This document shows, one piece after another, positions 17,312-25,754 of a stretch of 64,000 nucleotides of DNA. Source of the stretch: Dehalobacter restrictus DSM 9455 (GTDB taxonomy: Bacteria; Bacillota; Desulfitobacteriia; Desulfitobacteriales; Syntrophobotulaceae); assembly GCF_000512895.1 (NCBI RefSeq), contig NZ_CP007033.1, forward strand, positions 1,599,001 to 1,663,000, given 5' to 3'. A program made the position numbers and the translations under genes. Under the pieces are notes generated by a model that did no database searches, was not told where the DNA came from, and saw only the letters and a list, made by a program, of their open reading frames with translations. Each line of letters begins with the position of its first letter. Position 1 is the stretch's first letter.

Positions 17312-17340
17312 GTATAATGCGAAGACCTGCTTTTTGTCAA
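17312..17340 (-). promoter_or_regulatory. Sigma-A-type promoter
   Basis: On the minus strand TTGACA (17340-17335), 17 bp, TTATAC (17317-17312). It points to the small gene at 17244. Confidence 0.7.
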
Positions 17341-17363
17341 GATGAAAGCAAGGCTGTAAAATA

Positions 17364-17891
17364 TTACCGCTCAATGCCGAGGCGCGCTTTGATCCCTTTA
17401 TCATAAGGATGTTTAACTTTCTTGACCTCAGAGACATAGTCCGCAAGATCAAGCAGTTCCTCCGCAGGCCCCCGTCCGGTCATCACAACCTCAAGCCCTT
17501 CAGGTTTCGTACGCAAAAATTCAAGCAGAAGCAAACGGTCAATGAGGTCATAATTATAGGAGGCTACTGCTTCATCAAGAATCAGCAAATCGACCTGACC
17601 TTCACAGCACGCTGAAATCGCCTGCTGCAGGATCTTATTATAAATGATCCTGCGTTGCTCTTTCTGCTCATTTGTTTCCTGCTTATAGAAACCGAATGAC
17701 TCTTCACCGCGCAAAAACATTATCCCCGGAATTTTCTCCAGGGTGTGCAGTTCTCCTGTGTCCTGGCTTTTTAAGAACTGAACAATTAATACCCTGCGCC
17801 CTCTGCCTGCACACCTGACTGCCAGACCGAGAGAAGCGGTCGTCTTTCCTTTGCCGTCCCCGCAGTAAATATGGATAAGACCCTTTTTCAT
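17364..17891 (-). CDS. cobO: Corrinoid adenosyltransferase (CobA/CobO/BtuR type)
   Basis: 175 residues from ATG at 17891, three bases after a possible TTG. P-loop GDGKGKTT at residues 11-18, then RGRRVLIVQFLKS, a LLILDEAVAS strand and the C-terminal ..VKHPYDKGIKARLGIER signature. It transfers the 5'-deoxyadenosyl group of ATP to cob(I)alamin or cob(I)yrinate diamide. Last gene of the cobalamin operon, directly after the cobQ stop. Confidence 0.95.
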   Translation of the reverse strand: MKKGLIHIYCGDGKGKTTASLGLAVRCAGRGRRVLIVQFLKSQDTGELHTLEKIPGIMFLRGEESFGFYKQETNEQKEQRRIIYNKILQQAISACCEGQVDLLILDEAVASYNYDLIDRLLLLEFLRTKPEGLEVVMTGRGPAEELLDLADYVSEVKKVKHPYDKGIKARLGIER

Positions 17892-17894
17892 CAA

Positions 17895-19406
17895 TTATAC
17901 ACCTGCCTCCAAAATATTCATGATTGCAGCCATGTCGACGTTTTTTCGGATTTCATCAGCTAATCGGTCATACTGCTGCTCTTTATATTGTTTATAGCTT
18001 AACTGTTTAAGACTGGTTGAATCCAACCCTTTTTTATTCAACAGACATTCGGCAATCGCTACAGCGACCCCTTCTTCATCAAATATTCCATGAACATAGC
18101 TGCCCATAACATTCCGCTTTCGGGCGCCTTCCGTCTTTTGCACCTGAAGGCCTGACTCTATGTCGATATGCGTCAGAGGCTCGGTATCCCCTGTTTCTGT
18201 CACGCCCATATGAATTTCATAACCGCGAAAACGGATCGAGGATAATCCGGAAAGAACACCATCAAGCTGACTGAACCGGCCTTCCACCTGCGTCCTGGTC
18301 TTCTGTTTGGAGAATATTGTTTTCATATCCAGCAGACCCATTCCCGTGAGACTTCCGCCCTCTTCTACGCTAAAAGGATCTTCCAACGTTTCTCCAAGCA
18401 TTTGGTAGCCTCCGCATACGCCAAATACGATTGTTTCCCCGTCAGCAGCCTGCTTTTTAATCTTTGCTTCCAGACCGCTCTGACGCAGCCACAACAAGTC
18501 AGCCATCGTATTTTTCGTCCCTGGCAGGATGATCATATCCGGATTCTTCAGCTCAGCCATGGATTTTACATAGCGCAGGGAAACTCCGGGAATCAGTTCA
18601 AAAACGTTAAAATCAGTAAAATTGGACATCCTTGGCAGCCGGATCACTGCAATATCTACTGCTTGCACTATTTTGTCCACAGCAATTCTTTCGGATAAAC
18701 TGTCTTCATCTTCAATGTCGATATTCAGATATGGAACGACACCGATGACCGGAATATTGACTTTTTCTTCGATCATCCGCAGCCCGGGCTTCAGAATTTC
18801 TACATCTCCGCGAAATTTATTGATCACAATTCCTTTGATCATTTCCCTTTCATCTTCACTTAAGAGCATCACCGTGCCGTAAATAGATGCAAAAACGCCG
18901 CCCCTGTCAATGTCAGCAACAAGCAGGACAGGAGCTTTAGCCATTTTGGCCATCCCCATATTGACGATATCATCCTCCTGCAAGTTAATCTCTGCGGGAC
19001 TGCCTGCTCCTTCGATGACAATAACGTCATTTTTCTGGTCAAGCGTCTGGTAGGACTCCATAATGTTTGGAATGAGCCTGGTCTTATATTTAAAATAGTC
19101 TGCTGCATTCATATTACCCAACACTTCACCGTTGACAATGACCTGCGATCCCTGATCGTTCGTCGGTTTCAGAAGGATTGGATTCATCAGGACACTGGGT
19201 TCCTGCCCGGCAGCTTCTGCCTGGACAACCTGTGCTCTGCCCATCTCCAGCCCTTCTTTGGTAATATAGGAGTTCAACGCCATGTTCTGGGATTTGAAGG
19301 GCGCTACCTTATAACCTGCCTGTTTAAAAACACGGCACAGACCTGCCGTGAACAAGCTTTTCCCGGCATTAGACATTGTTCCCTGAACCATGATTGATTT
19401 GGCCAT
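17895..19406 (-). CDS. cobQ: Cobyric acid synthase
   Basis: 503 residues. An N-terminal dethiobiotin-synthetase-like ATPase ([37 protein letters not shown]) is followed by a class I glutamine amidotransferase domain with the nucleophilic Cys in [12 protein letters not shown] and His in [12 protein letters not shown]. It amidates the b, d, e and g carboxylates of adenosylcobyrinate a,c-diamide using glutamine and ATP. It lies 37 bases after the apgM-like gene, within the operon. Confidence 0.97.
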   Translation of the reverse strand: MAKSIMVQGTMSNAGKSLFTAGLCRVFKQAGYKVAPFKSQNMALNSYITKEGLEMGRAQVVQAEAAGQEPSVLMNPILLKPTNDQGSQVIVNGEVLGNMNAADYFKYKTRLIPNIMESYQTLDQKNDVIVIEGAGSPAEINLQEDDIVNMGMAKMAKAPVLLVADIDRGGVFASIYGTVMLLSEDEREMIKGIVINKFRGDVEILKPGLRMIEEKVNIPVIGVVPYLNIDIEDEDSLSERIAVDKIVQAVDIAVIRLPRMSNFTDFNVFELIPGVSLRYVKSMAELKNPDMIILPGTKNTMADLLWLRQSGLEAKIKKQAADGETIVFGVCGGYQMLGETLEDPFSVEEGGSLTGMGLLDMKTIFSKQKTRTQVEGRFSQLDGVLSGLSSIRFRGYEIHMGVTETGDTEPLTHIDIESGLQVQKTEGARKRNVMGSYVHGIFDEEGVAVAIAECLLNKKGLDSTSLKQLSYKQYKEQQYDRLADEIRKNVDMAAIMNILEAGV

Positions 19407-19443
19407 CGTGTCACACCCGCTTTCCTGTTTGTTCTGTTATTAT

Positions 19444-20565
19444 TTACTCTGAAATCAGATACTTCAAGGCCTTATTCGCTTCTAAATCCCCCGGCGGAAA
19501 GGTTTCCCCGGCTTTTCGGAGGATATACGGAACGTCCAAGGCCGAATGCTTACCGCTGACAGGGCTGGTAGCATGATCGGCACAGACAAGGATCCTGGTT
19601 TCATTTGCCAGGTTCTGACGCAGAAAGGCAAAAAACTCCCGGTCAATTCTTTCAATAAATTCAATTTTTTCCCGATAATCATGCCGGTGAGCGGCTTCAT
19701 CTGCTCCATTGATATGCACAAGCACAAAATCATGACCGGACAACAGGCGGCAGGCTGTTTGAGCCTTAAGGGCCAGATCTGTATCCGTATCTCCAGTTGC
19801 TTCTTCTAGTTCAGGAACATCCATCTTCAAGGCCAATGCAATCCCTTTGGCAATTTCTGCACCGCAGACTGCCGCAGCCTTTTTGCTATACAATTCTGCA
19901 AACGCAGGTAAACAGCTTTTCCCGGATATTCCCCACGGATAAAACATCAATTGCTGTTCTTGGCTGCTTAGGTGTTTTAACCTGTTTTTTCCCTCAGAAA
20001 CAAATTTTTGTAGTATTGGGGCTGACGCGTAGATGTCCGCTAATAAAGCATCTGAATCACCGCCCAAAAATTCATGCGGCGGATAAGTCTTACAATCCAG
20101 CGTTTGAAAGTAATGCTTTTTGACAATGATCAGGTTCCTATATCCGGATAAATGCAGCACCTTGATATTTGGATCGATATCGGCCGCTATCTTCGCTGCT
20201 TCCTCCATATCCGGACCGGTCAAGTTCCCGCCGTTAAAAGAGCTTAGTATTCCGTGACTGTCAAGTGCGGCAAGATTACAGCGCAGAACGACTTCATCCT
20301 GTTCCAGGCAGTAGCCGTTGGCAAGCAGTTCGAGTGATGCCCTGCTTTGTGGAAAATAAGCAGGATCAATACCTAAAAGATTGAGGATACACGGCATGCT
20401 TTCCGGCAGGTAACCCTGCGGGCAGGAACTAAACCAGCCGGTATAACCTCCGGCGGCAATTTGGTCAAGTTCAGGATGACGGGCAGCCTCAAACGTGGTT
20501 TGCCAGCCTAATTCTTCAATTTTTTCATCCGCAAGTCCGTCAACAATGACCATGACTGCTTTCAT
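19444..20565 (-). CDS. ApgM-like alkaline-phosphatase-superfamily enzyme in the cobalamin operon
   Basis: 373 residues from ATG at 20565; a TTG three bases upstream is an alternative. The start overlaps the end of cobD. Metal-binding features of the cofactor-independent phosphoglycerate mutase superfamily are present: VIVDGLAD at the N-terminus, the nucleophile region LPESMPCILNLLGIDP, HINGADEAAHRHD and CADHATSPVSGKHS near the C-terminus. Relatives have been called archaeal-type phosphoglycerate mutase or proposed homoserine kinase. Position between cobD and cobQ suggests a cobalamin role, for example making or trimming a phosphorylated side-chain precursor such as threonine phosphate, or dephosphorylating a nucleotide-loop intermediate. 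That role is inferred, not shown. Confidence 0.75.
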   Translation of the reverse strand: MKAVMVIVDGLADEKIEELGWQTTFEAARHPELDQIAAGGYTGWFSSCPQGYLPESMPCILNLLGIDPAYFPQSRASLELLANGYCLEQDEVVLRCNLAALDSHGILSSFNGGNLTGPDMEEAAKIAADIDPNIKVLHLSGYRNLIIVKKHYFQTLDCKTYPPHEFLGGDSDALLADIYASAPILQKFVSEGKNRLKHLSSQEQQLMFYPWGISGKSCLPAFAELYSKKAAAVCGAEIAKGIALALKMDVPELEEATGDTDTDLALKAQTACRLLSGHDFVLVHINGADEAAHRHDYREKIEFIERIDREFFAFLRQNLANETRILVCADHATSPVSGKHSALDVPYILRKAGETFPPGDLEANKALKYLISE

Positions 20566-21625
20566 CAAATATCACATCCCTGAGTGCGGCGCTGAGTTTT
20601 AAATTATCTTCGCGGCTTTTTACAGCAACCCTGAAGTATTCATCATTCAAATTGACATAGTTGGAGCATGGACGTACCATAATCCCTCTCTTGATCAGCT
20701 TTTCAGTTAGGTCTGTACGCTGAGTCCGGAAAAATATGTAGTTTGCTCTGGAGCCGATGATCTGGAGACCAAGGCCCAATAACGAATCAATCAGAAATCT
20801 TCTTTCTGTTTGAATCAGCTGCTTCGTTTGCTGCAGATAGGCTGTTTCTTTCAAAGCAGCGATGCCAGCCATTTGGGCCGGCGTTGAAACACTCCAGTCC
20901 TGACCGGCGGACCTCATTTGTTCGAGCAATTTTTTGTTGGATGTCAAAGCGTAGCCAAGTCTAAAACCCGGCATCGCAAATATCTTGGTAAAAGCTTTCA
21001 GAATAACAAGATTTTCATACTGTTCAATACAGTTTTGCACAGAAAATTGTTCTTTATCTTCGACGAAGTCCATAAAGCATTCATCAATCATCACAATTGC
21101 ACCGATCTCCTGGCTCTTGGCAAGCACCTTTTGCAAAAATGCACGTGAACACAATTGACCGGTAGGATTATTGGGGTTACAGATGATCATGAGGTCCAGG
21201 CCTGGGCTTATTTGATCCAGCAGGTCCTCACGAGCTGAAAAATCGTGCTCTGGCCGTAAAAAATAATATTCTACCGAACAATCCACCGTATGCAGCGCTT
21301 TTTCATAGTCTGCAAACGTCGGAGCAAAGATCAGCGCCTTTTTCGGTTTCAGAGCCAGCGCAAGTCTGAAAATAATCTCTGCAGCCCCATTGGCGGCAAG
21401 AATATATTCAGGATCCGTATACTCATAGTTAGCCAGAGCCGCAACAAGATCCCGGCAAAACGGGTCAGGATAGTTCGTACATTCATCAAGTGACCGGATC
21501 ACGGCTTCCTTTACAGACTCCGGCAGCCCCAGTGGATTGACGTTGGAAGAAAAATCAAGGATTTCCTGCCTGCCTGTCAGTTTTTTTACCGAATAAATGT
21601 CTCCGCCGTGGATATATTGGTACAT
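20540..21625 (-). CDS. cobD: Threonine-phosphate decarboxylase
   Basis: 361 residues, fold type I PLP enzyme related to histidinol-phosphate aminotransferase. NPNNPTG at about 150-156, DECFMDF at about 181-187 and the PLP-binding Lys in AFTKIFAMPGFRLGY (K214). The N-terminus HGGDIYSV..DFSSNVNPLG is characteristic of CobD rather than HisC. It makes (R)-1-amino-2-propanol phosphate, which CbiB attaches to cobyrate. First gene after the 677-base gap that separates it from cbiB. Confidence 0.93.
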   Translation of the reverse strand: MYQYIHGGDIYSVKKLTGRQEILDFSSNVNPLGLPESVKEAVIRSLDECTNYPDPFCRDLVAALANYEYTDPEYILAANGAAEIIFRLALALKPKKALIFAPTFADYEKALHTVDCSVEYYFLRPEHDFSAREDLLDQISPGLDLMIICNPNNPTGQLCSRAFLQKVLAKSQEIGAIVMIDECFMDFVEDKEQFSVQNCIEQYENLVILKAFTKIFAMPGFRLGYALTSNKKLLEQMRSAGQDWSVSTPAQMAGIAALKETAYLQQTKQLIQTERRFLIDSLLGLGLQIIGSRANYIFFRTQRTDLTEKLIKRGIMVRPCSNYVNLNDEYFRVAVKSREDNLKLSAALRDVIFDESSHGHC

Positions 21626-21730
21626 CTGCTCTCACCTGTCTCTGTCGTATTTGTAGCCTAAGTATGTTTAAAGGTTTGAAATTATTTTATGGAACGCTTC
21701 TGTAGTTTTAATAGGTTCTTTTCTGTGGCT

Positions 21731-21834
21731 CGCGTCTCTTCGTAACCGCCTTTTCGGCTATTGCGCCATCCATGGCGCAAATAGCCGCGCTCCACATCCA
21801 TGTTCCGCTTGTCAGGTCGGTTACGAAGATACGC
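21731..21834 (-). repeat. Structured repeat copy B
   Basis: The inner hairpin core (from about 21753 to 21793) is identical to copy A over about 41 bases: CGGCTATTGCGCCAT / ATGGCGCAAATAGCCG. Outer arms GCGTCTCTTCGTAACCG (21732-) and CGGTTACGAAGATACGC (to 21834) pair almost perfectly, yet are unrelated to the arms of copy A. It lies in the cbiB-cobD gap. Confidence 0.75.
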
Positions 21835-22115
21835 TAATCTGTAGAAAGTTTAGGAAAGCACCGAACCGAATACATTAAGTCCCTTTATACTGTCTCAGCC
21901 AGTATTCCTCGCTTTGTTGGCAAGCACAAGTCTAAAATCCTAATTGCCGCCATGTGAAGCACGATGTAGAGCGTTGCGTTCAGAAGCAACAATGCTTAGA
22001 AGGTACTACTACAAGGAGCAAGTCATAAAAAAGCTAGTTACAGAAGGCAAAGTAAACCTGCATATTAAACTTGATAGTGCTTTTTGAGCCGCTAAAGTCT
22101 TCCACCCTTAAGATC
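21835..22115. other. Non-coding stretch between repeats B and D
   Basis: No ORF, tRNA or terminator was recognised here. On the minus strand a short open segment near 21900-21970 reads AAIRILDLCLPTKRGILAE, too short to call a gene remnant. Confidence 0.4.
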
Positions 22116-22223
22116 AGTCTGGGAGTCACAGTTCCGCGACGAGCGAAGCCTGGACGGCGTAGCGCGGCCTTTTGCGTCAAGGAAGACGCAACGGCCGAAA
22201 GCGGTATTGTGACTCACTGACCT
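22116..22223 (+). repeat. Structured repeat copy D
   Basis: Outer arms GAGTCACAGTTCCGC (about 22123-22137) and GCGGTATTGTGACTC (22201-22215) are complementary with two mismatches. The inner hairpin is CGGCC..TTGCGTC / GACGCAA..GGCCG with AAGGAA at the apex (about 22166-22196). The text AGCGAAGC..GGCGTAGCGCGGCC, then GCCGAAAG, aligns with the minus strand of copies A and B. Confidence 0.7.
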
Positions 22224-22302
22224 GCCCCAAAGAACATTTCACCTCTTACAGATTGGCGTAACAGCAGTCGTATTCATATGCCCCTGCTAAACAGAAATAC
22301 TA

Positions 22303-23268
22303 TCAGCCAAATTGCACGATAAGCGCTCTGACAGCGGACCCAAGAATCAGTCCGACAAGCGACGTCGCAACCATCAGTTTGTTGGCGCGGCGGATGTCTT
22401 CAGCCTCGATCTCCCGGATCGGGTCACCGATCGTTGGCTTGACCACCTGCTTGCCGAAGTAATAGTTGCTTCCGGCGAGCTGAACATTTAGGGCTCCGGC
22501 ACAGACGGCTTCAGTGTGGGCGGAATTCGGACTGGTATGATTGTGACGGTCACGCCGGTAGATTCTAAAAGCGTTTTTAAAATCATAACGGGTCAGAAAA
22601 ACCGTCAGGAGCATCAAATAGGCAGAAATTCTAGCTGGCAGATAATTTACGACATCATCCAGTTTGGCAGCAAAACGGCCAAAATAAAGATATTTGTCAT
22701 TTTTATAGCCAATCATCGAGTCCAGGGTATTGACCGCTTTATACAAAAAGCCCAAAGGGGCTCCGCCAACCAGAATGAAAATCATCGGGGCGATGACGCC
22801 GTCGGAAAGATTTTCAGCCACGGTTTCCACAGCGCCTTTCGCTACCTGGGAGCTGTTCAGGTTCTCCGTGTCCCGTCCGACAATCCACGATAATTGATAA
22901 CGCGCTTTCATAATATCGTTCTTCTGCAGAGCATCATATACCTTCATGCTCTCAGCTTTCAGCGACTTCGTAGCCAGAATCTGATAACACATTAAGGCCT
23001 CGGCAATAAACCCTAGCAGTGGACTGATGCTTTTAAGCAAATACAGCAGGCCTAACGGCACGAGAAATGTTATCGTGACAATGAAAGCAGTCAGCAGTAC
23101 CCCGCACCAATACTGGCTTCGATCCGTCTTGCAACTGATCCGGTGCAGGTATTTGTCTCCTGCGGCAATCAGCGAACCGATCCAGCGAACCGGATGAGGC
23201 AGCCAGGAAGGATCACCAAAAATTAAATCCAAAATATAACCTGTAATTAAAGCATAAAGTGTAATCAT
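22303..23268 (-). CDS. cbiB: Adenosylcobinamide-phosphate synthase
   Basis: 321 residues, membrane protein. N-terminal GDPSWLPHPVRWIG, then hydrophobic helices (LLTAFIVTITFLVPLGLLYLL) and the conserved RYQLSWIVGRDTENLNSSQVAKGAVETVAENLSDGVIAP region (shown in parts: SWIVGRDT, AVETVAENLSDG), then YKAVNTLDSMIGYKN and SPNSAHTEAVCAGAL. It joins aminopropanol phosphate, from CobD, to the f side chain of adenosylcobyrate. It lies 81 bases after cobC in the operon. Confidence 0.95.
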   Translation of the reverse strand: MITLYALITGYILDLIFGDPSWLPHPVRWIGSLIAAGDKYLHRISCKTDRSQYWCGVLLTAFIVTITFLVPLGLLYLLKSISPLLGFIAEALMCYQILATKSLKAESMKVYDALQKNDIMKARYQLSWIVGRDTENLNSSQVAKGAVETVAENLSDGVIAPMIFILVGGAPLGFLYKAVNTLDSMIGYKNDKYLYFGRFAAKLDDVVNYLPARISAYLMLLTVFLTRYDFKNAFRIYRRDRHNHTSPNSAHTEAVCAGALNVQLAGSNYYFGKQVVKPTIGDPIREIEAEDIRRANKLMVATSLVGLILGSAVRALIVQFG

Positions 23269-23349
23269 TCAATACCAACTTCTTTATCATTTCGTCATTC
23301 ACCAAAAAACAAGTGGGTGATCAAATTCGGACCTTTATATTCTTATCCT

Positions 23350-23952
23350 CTAAATCTTAGATATCGCCGCTAGCTTTCTCTTTTCGGCCCATAAACCCGG
23401 ATCGATGGTCATCTGATAGCCTTCGCCGTTTTTTATTTGCCAATGGTAAAAATCAAATATTTCCGGAGAAAATGCCTCAAGCAGCATCATGATCGTACCG
23501 CCGTGAATAATCAGTGCGGCCTGTTCAATTCCGGCTTCATCTACTTTCTGAATAACCCGGCTAAAACCGTCCAGGCAGCGTGACCTGAACACTTCCGGCT
23601 GTTCTCCGCCCGGGATTTGCTGTTTTCCGCCACTGTCAATCCAGCTTTGGTACTCGGCAAGGTCCTTCAGTTGTTCATACGATTTGTTCTCAAATATACC
23701 GAAGCTGCATTCCGCAAGTTCAGGAATTATACTGTAAGGGACATCCGGATAAATCAGCTCCTTGGTCTGAAGGCAGCGGAGCATCGGACTGACAAAGACA
23801 TGTTCAACCGCCGTATAGCGGCCGGCAGCAATATGCTCGCGGAGTTCGAAGATCCCCTGTTCAGATAAAGGCTCATCCGTAATTCCGATATACCTGCTTC
23901 TCAAATTGCCCTCAGTCTTGGCATGCCGGATCAGGTAAAGGAACTTATTCAT
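23350..23952 (-). CDS. cobC: Histidine phosphatase, probable alpha-ribazole phosphatase
   Basis: 200 residues from ATG at 23952 (AAAGGTG upstream); the stop-start overlap with the preceding CobU-like gene suggests coupling. Histidine phosphatase motif LIRHAKTEGN (RHA at 9-11), second catalytic His in LIIHGGTIMMLLE, and SEQGIFELREHI typical of the family. By position among cobU, cobS and cbiB it should remove the 5' phosphate from alpha-ribazole phosphate or adenosylcobalamin phosphate. Confidence 0.85.
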   Translation of the reverse strand: MNKFLYLIRHAKTEGNLRSRYIGITDEPLSEQGIFELREHIAAGRYTAVEHVFVSPMLRCLQTKELIYPDVPYSIIPELAECSFGIFENKSYEQLKDLAEYQSWIDSGGKQQIPGGEQPEVFRSRCLDGFSRVIQKVDEAGIEQAALIIHGGTIMMLLEAFSPEIFDFYHWQIKNGEGYQMTIDPGLWAEKRKLAAISKI

Positions 23953-24340
23953 GCTCTTCACCTTTAATTAGAACAGGAATGGAGCAGAAGACGCGATAGA
24001 CCTTAGCCGCTTTCTGGGCGGCTGCACAAAGGATCCTCCCGGTCGTTTCCTGCATTTCCCGGTCATCTTTCAAAACCGGCACCACGGCTGAGCTTAATTC
24101 ATCACAAATCAGAATCATGTCGGGGTGCTGCTCGATTCCGTCAGCGATAAATTTCCGGGCATCAAGGCCGGCTTCCTGCAAACGTCTGATCAGCAGATGC
24201 AGATGGTCAAGCACCGGACGCTGAAAAGCCCCTTCGAAGCTGCAAGTCCCTCCGTCCGTAATGTTTCCCGAAGCGATATCCCATCTGCTCCTGACAAATT
24301 CCAATTTCCCCTGACTGCCGCCTCCGATCACCAAAATCAT
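23945..24340 (-). CDS. Small CobU-like P-loop protein (second copy in operon)
   Basis: 131 residues. The N-terminus LVIGGGSQGKLEFVRSRW keeps a CobU-like glycine-rich loop but reads GGGSQGKLEF in place of the GGxxSGKSxxAE motif of true CobU. The C-terminal half is CobU-like (MILICDELSSAVVPVLKDDREMQETTGRI, QKAAKVYRVFCSIPVLIKG), where family members have EVGxGIVP and a late Arg. It lacks the His loop used for the guanylyl intermediate. It overlaps cobS by 4 bases and cobC by 8. It may be a kinase-only, regulatory or decayed paralog; a full CobU is encoded two genes upstream. Confidence 0.7.
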   Translation of the reverse strand: MILVIGGGSQGKLEFVRSRWDIASGNITDGGTCSFEGAFQRPVLDHLHLLIRRLQEAGLDARKFIADGIEQHPDMILICDELSSAVVPVLKDDREMQETTGRILCAAAQKAAKVYRVFCSIPVLIKGEEHE

Positions 24341-25110
24341 AGCATAACGCCTCCTGCTATTGCTGAAATTAGGAGTATTCCTGTTTCACTTACCACAATA
24401 TAAAAGCCTGCCAGATCACCGGTTATACCCCCAAAATACTTTTGGGCCATCAGGTAAAATAAGTAAAAGGACAGCACAATAAATAGAACTGCAATGCTTC
24501 CGACAATCACACTCACGTACAGCATTGCCGCAACACATGATAAAGCAATCAAGCAAATGATGGTTCTTACCGTTTTCTTCGAGGCATAACCTGCAAAGAT
24601 TGAAGCAAGTCCTGTATTTCTGACACACGGAAAGGAAATAACCGCTAAAGCAGCCATTGAACGTGACAGAATAAACGAAACAAGAACGAGAAAGAAAAAG
24701 TCCGGTGTCAGATACGTCTCGTACCACGCCGCAAACTGCAGCAGCAGGACAGCTGACGTATAGATGACTGCAAAGGCTCCAACATTGGGATCCTTAAGGA
24801 TTCGAAGCTTTTCCTCTTGATCCTTATAGGAATTTAAAGCATCCGTCGTGTCGCAATAACCGTCGAGGTGAATTCCGCCAGTAATCATGACGTTAATAAA
24901 CACAGCTGCAGCAGCAAAGAAGACTGAACTGAGCTCGAAATATTGGAACACTAGAAACAAAAGATCAAGAATAAAGGCAATGACAGCCCCGACCACAGGA
25001 AAGAAGATAAAAGAATAACGCATATTCTTCTCGTTCCAGTCGATTTGAGGCATCGGAATCTTAGAATACATCGAAAAGGCTGCAACAAACGATTCAAACA
25101 AGATTTTCAT
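24337..25110 (-). CDS. cobS: Cobalamin 5'-phosphate synthase
   Basis: 257 residues, polytopic membrane protein. The family's Mg-binding motif is seen as GGIHLDGYCDTTDA (about 78-91); the N-terminal AFSMYSKIPMPQIDW is also characteristic. It condenses adenosylcobinamide-GDP with alpha-ribazole (phosphate) in the membrane. Overlaps cobU by 17 bases and the CobU-like gene by 4, so the block is translationally coupled. Confidence 0.95.
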   Translation of the reverse strand: MKILFESFVAAFSMYSKIPMPQIDWNEKNMRYSFIFFPVVGAVIAFILDLLFLVFQYFELSSVFFAAAAVFINVMITGGIHLDGYCDTTDALNSYKDQEEKLRILKDPNVGAFAVIYTSAVLLLQFAAWYETYLTPDFFFLVLVSFILSRSMAALAVISFPCVRNTGLASIFAGYASKKTVRTIICLIALSCVAAMLYVSVIVGSIAVLFIVLSFYLFYLMAQKYFGGITGDLAGFYIVVSETGILLISAIAGGVML

Positions 25111-25648
25111 AACCGGAAAGCTCCTTCATTCCTTTATGGATAAGCGGGATTGCGCAGACTGATTCAATCACTACATCTGCAGCAGCGGCAATTGCTGAAT
25201 TTATTTCAGCCAGTACACGGATATAGCCGGCTGTAAAATCATCATAGGTTTTGAAATCCTCAAATATCGTACTGGTTACGATAACGGTGTTCGGTACGGT
25301 CACCGATAGCAACCGGATATCATTGATGATGCAGTCAATGGTATCCTGCGGGCTGCGCTCCTGCAGATACATTTCGTTGGCAATCAGGTTGCCCATGCAC
25401 TCGAGTAAAGCGGTATGGCAGCCGCTGAGAACAGGGATCTTATCGAAAAGTCCGTAAGAAAACTCAAAGGTATCGAACCCTTTGCCGTCCCGCATTCGAC
25501 GGTGCTTGACCACCCGGCTGCAGCACTCTTCATCTGAGGCAGCCATTGTTGCAATATAGGCCATTTTTCCTTTATTCAAACTGACAGCTAAGTTTTCTGC
25601 TATTTCAGACTTTCCGCTGGCAACGCCTCCGCTGACCAAAGCCAACAT
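25094..25648 (-). CDS. cobU: Adenosylcobinamide kinase / phosphate guanylyltransferase
   Basis: 184 residues. P-loop SGGVASGKSEIAE at about 6-18, the guanylylated His region VVKHRRMRDGKGFDTFE, and the Walker-B-like LLECMGNLIANEM. It phosphorylates adenosylcobinamide and activates it with GTP to adenosylcobinamide-GDP. The canonical Asn/Thr pattern is slightly altered, but catalytic motifs are intact. Confidence 0.9.
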   Translation of the reverse strand: MLALVSGGVASGKSEIAENLAVSLNKGKMAYIATMAASDEECCSRVVKHRRMRDGKGFDTFEFSYGLFDKIPVLSGCHTALLECMGNLIANEMYLQERSPQDTIDCIINDIRLLSVTVPNTVIVTSTIFEDFKTYDDFTAGYIRVLAEINSAIAAAADVVIESVCAIPLIHKGMKELSGYENLV

Positions 25649-25754
25649 TTACTCACCGCCTCTTTCCTTTCACAAAAATATCCCTTTATCTATTATTATC
25701 TATCATCTATCGATCATCAAGCGATTCAAACTTTTCCAGCTTATACACGCCTGA

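Noticed and set aside
17313-17335. B12-box-like GAAGACCTGC on the plus strand
   Set aside because: It lies downstream of the cobalamin operon with none of the other riboswitch elements, and coincides with a minus-strand promoter.
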